From contig JAITYX010000089.1 of assembly GCA_021018815.1 (NCBI GenBank), forward strand, positions 2,046,001 to 2,110,000: 64,000 bases of DNA. The letters are read 5' to 3'. This stretch comes from Talinum fruticosum (taxonomy: Eukaryota; Streptophyta; Magnoliopsida; Caryophyllales; Talinaceae). The translations under genes and the position numbers were made by a program. This document shows, one piece after another, positions 11,501 through 23,200 of this stretch (its first letter is position 1; each line of letters begins with the position of its first letter). The notes under the pieces were generated by a model. The model did not search any database and was not told the DNA's origin. It saw nothing but the letters and a program-made list of their open reading frames with translations.

Positions 11501-14500
11501 TAATCCATTTTGATACCAAATTGATAAAGATCCACTCAACTTGTTTTTCAAGCTGAAGCAGTTTGGAAGTCTAAAGCTCCAACAAAGAGTGTTTTCTTGC
11601 TTAGGTGGCCATCCAATCCAAGGAAAGATTCCAATGAAGGATATGCTTAAAAGGAGAAACTTCAAGTTGGCGAGTAGGTGTCCTATATGCTTTGGGGAGG
11701 AGAAGTTGGCTGACCACTTTCTTCTACATTTGTTGGTGGGTTTCCGCATTATGACATTTGTCTTTATCATTGGTGGGGGTTAGTTGGGTGCAACCTTTGA
11801 CTTTAAGAGATGTTTTGGTGGCTTGGAGAAGAAGGTTAAAGAAAAGTTGGGTCCTAAGAGTTTTGAAGTCGATGCCATTGGCTATTTGGTGGTGCAATTG
11901 GAAGGAGAGGAATTGCTGGATATTTGAGGACAATGCTAGGTCTGTTTATTGCTTCGAACTTTATTTTTTGAGAACTTTGTACAGTTAGAGTCAAGTTCCC
12001 CGTTCAGGGTACAAAGAAGACTTTTGGATTTTGTCAAAATCATTCTTGTAGAGAGCTTGAAGGCATGATCTTATGTTGTGATTGCCTCCTTTTGTATATG
12101 GGTGATATCTCCTTGGTGCCTCATTGATACAATTTTTTGATTACTCATTCAAAAAGAATGATGGAGGTCTACTCCGAAATCAAACTCTCAATTTTATACC
12201 TAATTTTGAAAATAAAACCGCATTAAAGGGGTGTTTATAGTTTAAAACTCCAAACAAGATAAGGAAACTAACCTAATATCCTAATATAACTAACATACTA
12301 CTTTCCTAATATATTAAGTGAGTTTGATTTAATTTTGGATGAATTGTTATTTATTGGCAGTAATTTTCTTCCTTTTGTGATTGGACTCATGTCAAGAGAG
12401 ATGGGAATTCAGTGGCCCATCATCTTGCAAGGGTAATTCCTTCGGGGATAGAGGAGATTTGGCCGGGGGTGTGTTCTATGCCAATTACTACTTTTGTACT
12501 TATGGATTCACTATCTATGAATGAGAACATCTACTTTTCCCCAAAAAATAACCCTAAATTTAGATCCAAAAATACAATTAAAAATATCAAAATACAATAA
12601 TTTCCTAAACCTAATACATTTATACCTTAAATTATGAAATTCTTATTTCTTTTCTTGCCAATCGCATCATAAAGCATAGAAATTAAATTATGATTATTTT
12701 TTGTTATTTTTGTTGAATGCTTTCTGCATTCTTGTTCAAAAATACCACTAAAGTTTCTCAAATATTAAAAACCGCCAAACTTTTTATCAATTTTCAGTTA
12801 AAAGTACCACTAAACTTTACAAAATATTCAAGAATGCCATTATTGTAGTGGCATTTTGTAATGTTTTTGAAAAGTTGTAATGTTTTTTGAAAAGTTAATT
12901 GTCTTATTTTAGTGTTTTTAAGCAAGTTCAATGGCATTTTCAACTTAAAAAAGTAAAGTGACATTTTTGAATATTAGAAAAATTTTAGTGGTGTTTTTGA
13001 GCAAGAACTCAACGCTTTCTTCTTATGGTCGGACTGGTCCTTGAGGAGAATTGTTGGAACTACATTGGAGGCAAAAGGGAAGAAACGAAGGTTTGCTTTG
13101 TTATGAAATGTTTTGTCCTGGTTTAAGTATTTCATTCTCAATATGCTCTCATTGGACTCTTCAAATCCTGTGGAAACGGGACCCACACTAGAGTTGTTGT
13201 ATGCTCTTTTTGCATTTGTTTTTCTGCTGTTTGATACTATCAGTTCCATTATGGTAATGATGCACTGCAAAGCATCAAGAGACATGGGATGGAAGAGTTG
13301 TCTGGAAAGTGAGAACTGTGCTAGGGTGACCATTTATGGACCTCAACTCTACAGCAGAATCTACAGCTTGTGTTCAAGAACAGGACCACGCTATGAGTTT
13401 TGATAGATACAGAGATCAGCATCATCATCAAGTTCTTAAGGGTTTTGCCAGATTGAAGCCCCTTGATACAAACAGGCCCCATTGAAAGACCAATATGGAC
13501 CTAAAAAGCAGGAAAAATGGGGCAGCATATGATACACTAGGGTACTGTATTAGTAATAAGTGGTTAGGGATGTAGCTAGAGATTCCTCACATTAATTTTG
13601 AATTCGAACGTACCTGAGTTTTACCCTTACTTGGGAAGGGTTTAATATAGAGGAGGAAGACCCCTTTACAACGCATGCTTCTAAATATGTTAACATTAGA
13701 AAAATCCAAATGGAGAAAGCTAATTTGTATTTGGTCCAGAGCCATTGGGTGTGACTTTCTGTCTTCTCCGCTCAAATTTGACGATTCCTCATTACTTATC
13801 ATGTTATCCACATGCTAATTTACTCAATAAGGCACCTACTGAGTTAATCAAGTTTGAACTAGTCAGAAAAAGAAAGAAAGTTGAGTAGATTCTTTGCCTC
13901 AGATTGGTAGGTAGGTAGCCAAGTTGGCTGTTCTGTGTAGACTGGCTAGTAACATGGTGCTGCAAATTGAGCCACATCATGGATAATATTTTTTTTTGTG
14001 AGCTTGATTGGCACTTTTTGCCTTCCCCCTGCGACTATAAGATGTCAGATGGACGCATTGGAAATGTCTATTGGACAAAACGGAATAGTTGGGTTAATCT
14101 TGAACTCTATTTATGATCATGTGGGTTGTCTTGATCTCTTGCAACTGGGTGCTTGAACCTCTATCTTGGATGCCATATGGCATGCTGAGGGCGTGATGAG
14201 TGCATTGTTTTGTTACGAGTTCATGTTCTTCCTTTTTCCCTTGAATGGATACTTTGTGTGTCGTTACCATAGAGAGGAAAACCCAAAAGGAAAAACAAAA
14301 ACAAAGAAACTGCCAAAAGAAAATGAAGAAAGAATGGAGCTATGCATTTTATTTATAATGCATATTGGTGGCAAATAATCTTTGGCTAGGTTGTTTTCTT
14401 TCCATATGTTGTTTATTCACTGTTCTCCTATTCTGCAAGTTTCTGTAGATGCACCTCCTTCATGTTGAGCTTTCTATTGTTATTGGCTTCCAAATATTTC

Positions 14501-15633
14501 TATACTTTGGCATAGTTTTTCCTTGACAAATCTGGTGCCAGGGTGCTGAGCTTGCTGCTCAAGAAGGGAAATGTGCTGCAGCCTTGGCAGCTTGCAGAAC
14601 ACTAGCAGAAGAGCTAAGTGAATCACGGTTTCCAGCTCCACGAATCCTTGCATTTAAGGTTACAGTTGTTTCCACCTCTGCATTTTGGTTTTTCGCAGTT
14701 TTCGCTGTCCTTACAAATGTTATAGTAGTAAAATTAGAAGATCTAAGGAATGGGCTGAACGCTAAAGTTTTGGATCTCTTACAGGAGGGGACCTCTCAGG
14801 CTCGCTATTTTATTTCTCGACTAATACCAGCTCATAAGGATCCAGCTTATGAACAGGTTTGCTCTCCTGTCCCCTAAAGCATAACTTCTGGTTTGATTAT
14901 TTTATTTATGGAGGATTGGACGTTCTCAAAATACTTCATGCGAGCAACTTAAGTAGATAAATTAATTACCGATGTTTGGGGTATTCCACACGGGAGCTGA
15001 TGCCTGGTAGTAGTGTGATTCTTTTTATGAATGCTGGGTGGTGACAGAGAAAAAAATTTATGATGCTGAATTGATGGAAATTAGGGGAAAGAAAGGGAAT
15101 TATAGTGAATTTCGGCAGAAAATGGAGGAAATAGGATAGTGGAACAGAGAAGCAGTGGGAGAAAAGCCGTGCAGCAATAACATTTAATCTGTGTATTCAA
15201 TTCAATTATTCTAATATTCAATCATAATCATATAAATAATATCACTTTAAAGACTTGGAAAACAAACTAAACTCACCTAAAAGAGTAGGAAACTAAATCT
15301 TGTTAAACTAGTCCAAAATATCCGTATGTTGATTCTTCTTCTTCTTCTTTTTTTAAAATCATCTGAATTATTTATAGATGAACCCGTGAAACCTGTATAG
15401 AAAATGTCAAAGTACAATGGATTTCCTAATAATCACAATACCTCCTATTTTCCTCCTTTTTTTGGCTGTGTAAACAATAGGAATATTCCCTGTATTCTTA
15501 TTTTAGCTTTTGTTCCTTTATTGAGTCATCGAATCATCTCCATTAGGTGGTTATACTTTTGTTCTTTATGTTTCATTAATGAGTTTCTTCTACCTTTTTA
15601 CAGTTCTTTCAATTGAGGAATACACCCCCCCAA

Positions 15634-15668
<35 letters not shown>

Positions 15669-16053
15669 TAGCTAATAAAAAAAAAAGATCTCGGATGTGA
15701 CCCCAGAACCAGAAGGGTGGTATAACGGTCTCTTCATTTTCATCTTCCTATTTTGGGATCATGGGTTTGAATACACGAGGGCCATTCAGGATGGGGAGAC
15801 TACCCCATTCCCCACTTCGGGGTTGTGAGTCTACTGAGTTTGCCCTGTCAGTGATTGCACATTTACATTCTTTAAGTGAGTAAGTTCATTATGATTTCTT
15901 GAAACTTGATTGCAGGAAGCACGGTTCCCACAACTTCGGACACTAACAACTGAGCAGAGAGCTAAGTTGAAAAGCAGTTTTCTCCAATTTGACGATCCTA
16001 GCTTTTGTGAGTGGATGCGCAGCATGAAGCTTGTTCCACCAGAACCGAGCTGA
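5558..16053 (+). CDS. SEC23A: SEC23-type COPII coat subunit (SEC23A-like)
   Basis: Sec23 is the Sar1 GTPase-activating subunit of the inner COPII coat at ER exit sites. Five exons: 5558-5922, 7677-9495, 14542-14658, 14785-14856, 15916-16053, all GT-AG, giving about 837 aa. A Pro/Ser-rich N-terminal extension (residues 1 to about 140) precedes the zinc finger C161-x2-C164-x18-C183-x2-C186. Then come the trunk/beta-sandwich (APIILVIDE onward), helical region, gelsolin-like segment (GTDIFIWL joined to GAELA across intron 2) and [10 protein letters not shown]. The Arg of SQAR matches the GAP arginine finger known from yeast Sec23 (Arg722). Length and extension fit the Arabidopsis SEC23A type better than canonical Sec23. 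Three frame breaks need one extra base each: C run 5816-5820, G run 8820-8822, G run 9400-9404. They could be assembly errors or true lesions. The paralogue assignment is from memory. Confidence 0.88.
5923..7676 (+). other. SEC23 intron 1
   Basis: The intron is bounded by GTATGT and TTGCAG. Apart from an alternating GT/GC tract near 7240-7300, I see no mobile element that I can name and no conserved open frame. Confidence 0.7.
7240..7300. repeat. Alternating purine-pyrimidine (GT/GC) tract
   Basis: A microsatellite-like run of TGTGTATGTGCGCGCGCGCG type followed by further TG steps. Such tracts can adopt Z-DNA under negative supercoiling. It lies within SEC23 intron 1. Confidence 0.8.
10009..10430 (+). 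mobile_element. LINE 3' end fragment
   Basis: In broken frames it encodes [19 protein letters not shown], typical of the zinc-binding region downstream of LINE RT (zf-RVT), then FQRFKDKI. It ends in a TCTTTTTCTTATAAAAAA tail. Related 3' ends occur at 30868-31175, 34040-34390 and, inverted, at 34915-35200. It is 5'-truncated. Confidence 0.75.
11541..12152 (+). mobile_element. LINE 3' fragment with zf-RVT domain
   Basis: Encodes a zf-RVT segment: [20 protein letters not shown], then a CPIC pair and DHFLLH, followed by [11 protein letters not shown] and [17 protein letters not shown] after a frame change. The 3' end reads GATTACTCATTCAAAAAG, a LINE-type tail. It is inserted near the start of an LTR copy of the element at 9794-12660. 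Confidence 0.8.
12350..12545 (+). mobile_element. LINE RNase H C-terminal fragment
   Basis: Encodes [18 protein letters not shown] and then [10 protein letters not shown], the C-terminal end of the RNase H domain found at the 3' end of plant LINE ORF2. It ends in CCCCAAAAAATA and sits within an LTR-like segment. Confidence 0.75.
12726..13011. mobile_element. Foldback MITE, probably Mutator-like
   Basis: The left end TTCTTGTTCAAAAATACCAC is the near-complement of the right end, whose last bases are GGTGTTTTTGAGCAAGAA, and pairing continues inward. Nine-base flanks ATGCTTTCT (12717-12725) and ACGCTTTCT (13012-13020) match at 8 of 9 positions, as expected for a 9-bp Mutator-type target duplication. 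There is no coding capacity. Confidence 0.65.
15200..15640. other. SEC23 intron 4 segment, possible degenerate LTR
   Basis: AT-rich sequence with AAGAGTAGGAAACTAAAT and ATTTCCTAATAATC segments that recall the LTRs of the non-autonomous family at 9794 and 24492, but no pair of ends or primer-binding site is visible. Assignment is tentative. Confidence 0.3.
15639..15666. repeat. (AG)n microsatellite
   Basis: An uninterrupted run of GA dinucleotides in SEC23 intron 4. Confidence 0.9.
15695..15850 (+). mobile_element. Possible tRNA-derived SINE fragment
   Basis: GGTGGTATAACGGTCT resembles a tRNA A box and GGGTTTGAATACAC, about 45 bases on, resembles a B box. A short conserved-looking tail follows with a CCCCACTTCGGGG hairpin. 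No target duplication or poly(A) was found, so this is tentative. Confidence 0.35.
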
Positions 16054-17045
16054 ACAAGTTGACGAAACTTCAATGATAGTCTGTTAATTGAAGGGGTGGA
16101 GCTTGAGCTTTGCATGGGTGGCTGGACATTTACTTTTTTTTTTTTGCATGCTCCATTTCATACTACTACGCGTTGCTTGTCTGCTCAGACATTTACGATG
16201 GAGCTCCAGGAATCGAGTCCTAGACAATGCACAGAGGTGCAATACATTGTGCCAGCAAATCCTTTTTCTGTTTTTTCTGGATTACATTTTTGTCCGTGAT
16301 TAACATATACTGCCAAAAAAAAAAAAAGTTTCAATGAAAAAAAGCCTGTTCCACCATCCACGTTGGATTAGCTCCGCTGCCAGGTCACTCCGCCAGCCAA
16401 GCGATTTCAATTGACCCCAACTCAGTGTTGATAGATATGGTAAAAATACCAAGAAGCAGTGGCTGCGGCAGAACGTCAATCATATATTTGGGAGTACTCT
16501 ACTCGTACATATGTCTAACAAATGGTTGGACGAACAAAAAAATAGGGGTTTTGTAGACCTAAAATAATGTGTCATTTAGGAGTATATCCTTTTAGATGGA
16601 TATAAGAATTTGTACTATTATTAGCATTTAAAACACTCTTTATAACAATTATTTAAATATACCGACAAAATAGATATTAAAGTTTTACTAACATAATATA
16701 GTATAATTAGATGTCAATATATTTTTAATCATATTCAGTATATCTTTTATTAGTAAAAATAGTTCTTTTTACAAAAATTAAATGAACCATATAAAATATA
16801 TAATATCCTCACAACTTTTAATTCTACAATATAAATTATTGGACAACTTAAGTACTTTTTAATTGAATAATTAGTAATTCAAATATTAAAAAATATACTG
16901 CCGAACTTTGTGGAAATATTAATTAATTACCCTGAATTTTAATTGAGTTCTGACTTAATCAACCTTCGGCCTTATCCTCCCGGCTCCTCTCTCTGCAGTC
17001 CACACTCCCTGTATGTGCTGCCCCCGCTGTTGACAGAGAAGAGAA
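16054..17045. other. SEC23 3' region and SECA1 upstream region
   Basis: About 1 kb separates the SEC23 stop from the SECA1 start, with both genes on the plus strand. The first 250-300 bases are probably the SEC23 3' UTR. The middle (16540-16930) is very AT-rich. The last 100 bases are pyrimidine-rich with CTCCTCTCTCTGCAG, a plausible SECA1 leader. No clear TATA box was assigned. Confidence 0.5.
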
Positions 17046-17225
17046 ATGGCGGCAAAATTGACGGAATCCTCGGGCAGCGTCGCGCCTGCATTTGCAGTTG
17101 CGGCAAAATACAGGCCTTACCTTTGGCCAGTATGCTTGAGTAGTAGTTGGCGGTCGTCTTCGTTTGTTGTTCGTGGTCTAACCCCCATCCCCTGCAATCG
17201 CAATTTTCGTAGAAGAGGACGGTTG
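17046..17225 (+). other. SECA1 predicted chloroplast transit peptide
   Basis: The first 60 or so residues are rich in Ser, Ala, Arg and Val and almost free of Asp and Glu after residue 7. The Arg-rich [14 protein letters not shown] segment lies just before [10 protein letters not shown], where the stromal cleavage would be expected. The exact cleavage site is inferred. Confidence 0.6.
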
Positions 17226-20200
17226 CGATTGCAGGTGACGGCGTCGTCAGTGGGACTCGGAGGCCTTCTGGGAGGCATCTTCAGGGGCGGAGACCCTGCT
17301 GAGTCCACCCGCCAGCTGTATGAATCCAAAGTCTCTCTCATCACTCAGTTGGAGCCTCAAATTTCGTCCCTCTCAGATTCTCAACTCAGAGAACAGACTT
17401 CTCTCCTTCGCCAGCGCGCTCTCTCTGGCGAACCTCTTGATTCTCTTCTTCCAGTAAGTCTAGTGTAACTAGCTCAACTACTTCATTGCTTCTTTTTTTG
17501 TTTTTTTTTTACTATTCGCTATCAGCAACAGCCGGATTGTAAATCCCATCCCTTTCGGTTGTTTCGGCAGGAGGCTTTTGCTGTTGTCAGGGAGGCCTCC
17601 AGGAGAGTCCTTGGCCTCCGTCCTTTCGATGTCCAACTTATTGGTACCCTTCATGAACTAATTCGTCTATTGTCAACCTTTTATTTTTGCTCCTCAGTCC
17701 TGTGATATACATACTCCGTTCCTCTCGTTTTTGATCTTTGCCTCATGCATTATTCATTGTAGGAGGGATGGTGCTACATAAGGGAGAAATTGCTGAAATG
17801 CGGACTGGGGAAGGCAAGACCCTAGTTGCCATTTTACCTGCCTACCTCAATGCACTCACTGGCAAAGGAGTTCATGTTGTCACTGTCAATGATTATTTGG
17901 CTCGTCGTGATTGTGAGTGGGTTGGTCAAGTTCCCCGTTTTCTAGGTCTCAAGGTCGGCCTAATTCAACGTATGTCCTTCTCCTTTTATCTAAATTATCC
18001 AGCTTGTTCTGTCTATCTTTCCCATGTGCTGCCTCATTTGTCTCTCTTGGAAACATTATCAATTTAGGTTCTGCAGTTTATTTAGGGTACCAATGTATTG
18101 TGGTTTGTTGATGTATAGATAAATTGTATTGCTACCGATGGATTCTTTTTGAGGTCGACCATGTTAAATTGTTGTTCTTGCTATCGGAATTGGTACTAAT
18201 AATGATTTAGTAAGTGTGGCATTTGTAAACTTTATTGTGGGATTATTGTTTGTGACACTATCTGTCAACCAACTTCTTGCTCTTGGTAGTTAATTTCGTA
18301 TGAGTTCATGTTTTCCATATAACCGCATAACGATGTAGGCACCAAGCTTAAGAACTAGAGACCATCTGAACTTTTATTTAAAAGGTTTTCTGTAATAGGC
18401 TGATCAGGAGGGGAGTTAAAGCTATTTCTTTATGATCAGCTTCAAGCACATCAAGTTAACCTTTAGCCAACAATGAGTGACTCTGGATTGATGCATTCTC
18501 TTCCCAGATGACTGTCTGATCCATTGATGGAGAATTCATAAAATGAACTTCTATGTTCTTTCTAGAAAGGAATGAGTAGTGAGTTCAACCGATTAGGTCG
18601 TATTAGATTTGCATGAGCTGTATCAAGTTGTTTTGTGAATTGGGCTGTGTTAGTGTCTGTTTGAAAGGTAGCCGTCATGGATGATGATTGCCTTGGTTCC
18701 TTCACCATGCTTAGTGGATTCTCTTTGAAGGGCCCTTCTGTTGACAGGTTTAGAAGGGTTATCAGTTGTGTTGGGAAATTACAAATCAAATTCTCCTTTT
18801 TAGCTTTCATTCTCTCTCTTCCAACTCATCCAGCTTAAATATTATGCTCCCTTGAAGCATATTTGGAAATCTTGTGATCACGAGATTCACAGTGAGAACC
18901 GGTATTTAAGCGCAGGAACCAGTAATTTTATGATGATTATTGAAAGTGAGAAGAGATTGAAAGTAAGAGCGGCGGAGGAGAGAGAAAAGGAAGGGGAAGA
19001 GAAAGAGGGACAAAGGAATAGGAGGCCAATTACTATATTTTTGGATTAAAAAATAAAGGAAATAAAAGAAGATTAATACAGCTGTCCTGTTGGTATACTT
19101 TTCAGTACCTGAAGTGTTGGTTCATTTAGAATTTTTCAAGAAAAGCAAAAGGGATTTAGGCTACCTTTTTACTCCTTGTGGAGCCAAACTCATATTTTGG
19201 TTCTTGGTGAAGAGAACATGGGTTTATATTGTTCTGTTATGATATAACTCTGTTAATTCTACTATCTGAATACGGTTGCATGTCTCTAGTAGTGTTTGAG
19301 CATTGTTCTTGGCCCTGGCGGCCTGTACATCTTCTTTATCCTCCATTCAATGTCTCCTACTCACTAAGATGTTCTTTGTGCAGTGCATGTCACTGATGTT
19401 ATTATGCATTGTGATCGTTAGATTACTTATTTCACTGCTTTTTTCTTTTCTTTTTTTCCCGGGTTTCCCCTGTCCTCGAGAGAACATGACGAGTGAAGAA
19501 AGGAGGGAAAATTACCTGTGTGACATCACATACGTCACTAACAGTGAGCTTGGATTTGATTATTTGAGAGACAATCTTGCCACGGAAAGTAACCTTTGTA
19601 ATTATTAGAAACCTGATTTTTGTCATTTCATTGTTTTATACTTGTGAGATGACTTACTGAAGGGTCACTGAACATACTTTTGGATGATGCAGAGTATTGA
19701 TGAGCTCGTTCTGAGAGATTTCAATTTCTGTATCATAGATGAGGTTGATTCTATTCTAATTGATGAAGCAAGAACTCCTCTAATCATATCTGGCCCTGCT
19801 GAGAAGCCAAGTGATCGCTACTATAAAGCTGCAAAAATAGCAGCTGCCTTTGAGCGAGACATACATTACACGGTATGATAATTGGTCTTGTGACCTAAAT
19901 TACATTTACCTTCAGTGAACTCGAATCTATCTTCTAATTCAGTGCTCCATTTTTTGGCATTGTGAGATGTCAAGGGATAATGGTGACTAACCTAAACAGC
20001 ATGTAAGCAAGATTATAATCCATAATAGCTTCCTGTATTCTTGCAATATTTTCAGGTTGATGAGAAGCAAAAACTGTTCTGCTTACTGAGCAAGGTTATC
20101 AAGATGCTGAAGAGATTCTAGATGTAAAGGATTTATATGATCCCCGAGAACAGTGGGCGCTATACATCCTAAATGCCATCAAGGCAAAAGAACTCTTTCT

Positions 20201-23200
20201 CAAAGATGTGAACTATATAATTAGAGGCAAAGAGATCCTTATAGTGGATGAGTTCACTGGTCGTGTTATGCAGGTATTGGATCTGTTATCTCAGAATGCC
20301 CAACTTATGAGCAGATGCATCATGCGTGGTCCATCGATTTTCTTTTTAAACATTCATATATGTTAGTCCACTTACGATAACTTGTTTATACTATTGACTT
20401 GATTTAAGATCTTGGGATTTCATTTTTGCGGTATAGATAATGTTTAATTCAATTTTGTGGCTATTACCAATTTGTGGTTGGGTATTAAGGCTTATGCTGG
20501 AGTTCCATGTTTGACTAATTACAGTTAGAAGGTTTTGTCGCAGTTAAGGCTTCATGTGCTCTATACATTTTGACTTCCTTGGACCTTGTGATTGGAAATT
20601 TTAAAACCATATGTAGTGTACTTTGTGTCTAGAAGTTATTTGGAATCTCAATGCCACAAGGAAATTCAATGTTAAATCTTACTTTTTACCTCTCTTCCCT
20701 TCTTGGCAATATGTCATCTTTTTCTTCTTGTTCTTTTTCATATTGTGGTTTTCCATGGAATATTATTTGGAAGTCTTCTGCCCATTGAAAGTGTCCTTTA
20801 TTGACTAGGAATTAGGAAGCTTCTTAAGGCAAGATTTTAACTTGTGATGATGGGTAACTTGCAAAGCAGGGGTAAAATATTGATCAATAGGTGCTTCATG
20901 TGCAAAGAAGATATGGAAACTATAGACCATTTACAACATTGCACGTGAAGTCCACAGTGTCTGGAAGTCCAGCAATTGGGCCATAACTCATCACCACTCA
21001 GCCCAAAAATGGAAGGTCTTATTGATAGCATTGTAGGCATGGAGTCCACACGCTATGGAATGGAGATGGCTCTGATACCCAATGTAGCAAACTAGCTTGA
21101 ACCACAAAACACAACCTACAATGGTAGGAAGTCCTGGTTCATAACTCATCGCATCAGCCCAAAAATGGAACACATTGTTGATTGACTCGTGAGCATGGGA
21201 CCTTATAAACTTAGAATCTTTCTCTCAAATTTGCACTGTGAGACAAAATCCTCTTACTTACGCATTCACACATACTTAGGTTGTTATGACTTGTTTGCTA
21301 GAAAGCTTTGTAACTTAGCTTTAAGTTGTTTAGGCCTTCATTGGCTGTTGTGAGACATCAATTACTGGAGTGGGAATTTTTTTAGAAACGTCATGTATAA
21401 GGTTTCCTGAGCCATTCCCCCTGTGTCTTCTGGTTGTTATGAATGGAGAGAAATATGAAAGTTTTCAATGGGATTGAAACCTCTGTTGAGTGGTTAAAGG
21501 ACAAGTGACTTAATCTTTATTCTCTTGGGAGGTGAAGTTTTTTTTTTTGGTTCCTCTTTTGTTGACGTAATTGATTTTGAAATAGCCTCTTTTTGGGTTG
21601 TAATTAGGCTTTTGTGAGATGTTTATTCAACATCCTTTCTTGTAGGTATCTCTTATTAATATGAATATGTTACCATTTTCATGGAAAAGAAATAATTTTT
21701 TTAAGTTAATCTTTGTCTGATTTTCCTCCCTTGTAGACATGGGTTAATTCTCTAGGGCATGGTTTAGTAGCTCATTCTGTATAATGGTGGCGTTTCTTTG
21801 GTGCCCTTTTGATATACTCTTTGATTACTCATATAAAAGAACCTAGCCACCACCAACTTGCCAACAATGTTACTCTTTATGGGATGGGGAAAATAATATA
21901 TACAAGAGGACGTGAATAGAAAGGATCATCCCCTCAAGATATGTTGAAAGATTTTATTTACCTGCAATGAAGCATTTTACTTCAACTATAGATGTAATTT
22001 AAACTGACAAGATAAAGTTTCACTGTGAAAATTTTCTGATTTTCCTTGTTTATTCACATCTTCGCCAAATAGCATATCTAATCATACTTGAAACTCCGAG
22101 AGCCTAACATCATCTGTCTTTTATAAGCCACAGATTTTCACATTCTTGCCTGTCTTAGAACAAACAATAAATAGATATACCAAAGCGAATAAACCCACAT
22201 ATAATGAATGGGGAGGACGCTAGTTAAAATCCTCTTAAAAAACATGCTATACTTTAACTCCAAGGTTTTCTTTTCTTTCTTTCCATTTTTTTAGCATATC
22301 TTTGATTTCCCTCATATAAACCTTTTATGGGCATGTCTTTCATGAAATCTTGGAATCTTTTCCTTGTAAGACGTGAAGGGAAAATGTATGTGTGTGAAGA
22401 AAAATAATCAGAAGAGGGGGTGGGGTTGTTAGACCTGTAAATGGTCTATCTGGATTCTATACAGTTGGACTTTTTGAGTAGCCTGTTTAAGAAATTCTTT
22501 ACAGTGAAGGAAATTTTCGCATCATGAAACTAAACTATCAAACGGTTACTTTATGGTAAAACATTCATATCAGGAGGAAATGTTTCTGCATACCATCCCA
22601 TTCCCACCTTTTTTGGACTCAAGGAAATATATGACACAATTTATTGTTGTACTTTAAAGTCACGGGGCAACTTTTTTTGCATCGTTTGCTCAATTTTTTC
22701 TTGAGCCATCCTGTTTTAAAATCCGAAGAAGATCTGGGTCTTTTCTGAGTCATGGATGCCGTCTAGCCTGATTTCGTTTTGTTTTTCTTCTCATGGTGTT
22801 TCTTTTTGTAATCCATTCATTGCGTTTTCTGTTTCTTTAAGTCCTAATTCCCTTTTTCATATGCACTTATCGATGGTCTCCTTTCAGTCCTTATCTGCAG
22901 TAAGTTATAAAATGTTGCAACAATGCCTTCCACATCTTGTTAAGCCCTATTGGCGTTGAGTTTCTTAGTTCTGTTAAGATTCCAAATTCTAAACAAGTAG
23001 TGCTTCAACCCCCCCAAGGGACCATTACTCATATAAGTGTGTGAATGCGATCAGAAATCATGATTTGTGGGAAAGAGGGTAGTGATAAAAGATAGCGCAT
23101 ATCAAACAGCAAATGGATTTCAAAACAATGCTTTGTGGGTACTGTAGTGCATTAATCAAACCTCGTACATAATAGAATAAATATCAGTGTAAAATATCAG

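Larger units (their letters stand above)
9794..12660 (-). mobile_element. Non-autonomous LTR retrotransposon, antisense, with LINE insertions
   Basis: Two LTR-like copies begin with TGAT and share TCAATTTTAT, AAAATAAAACC and ACTACTTTCCTAA segments (from 9794 and from 11522, the latter resuming near 12153). Between them is about 1 kb of internal sequence. At 11508-11523 the minus strand reads TTTGGTATCAAAA, a degenerate primer-binding site for initiator Met tRNA, which fixes the element on the minus strand. The internal region has only a short acidic frame (10531-10827, -) without RT or integrase, so the copy is non-autonomous or heavily deleted. LINE fragments sit inside both LTR copies. A related element lies in SECA1 at 24492-26060. 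The outer edges are approximate. Confidence 0.65.
9496..14541 (+). other. SEC23 intron 2, enlarged by transposable elements
   Basis: About 5 kb, GTAAGC to TGCCAG. It contains a non-autonomous LTR element (9794 to about 12660, antisense to the gene), three LINE fragments and a 286-bp foldback (12726-13011). The remaining part (13012-14541) has short open frames on both strands that I could not assign. Confidence 0.75.
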
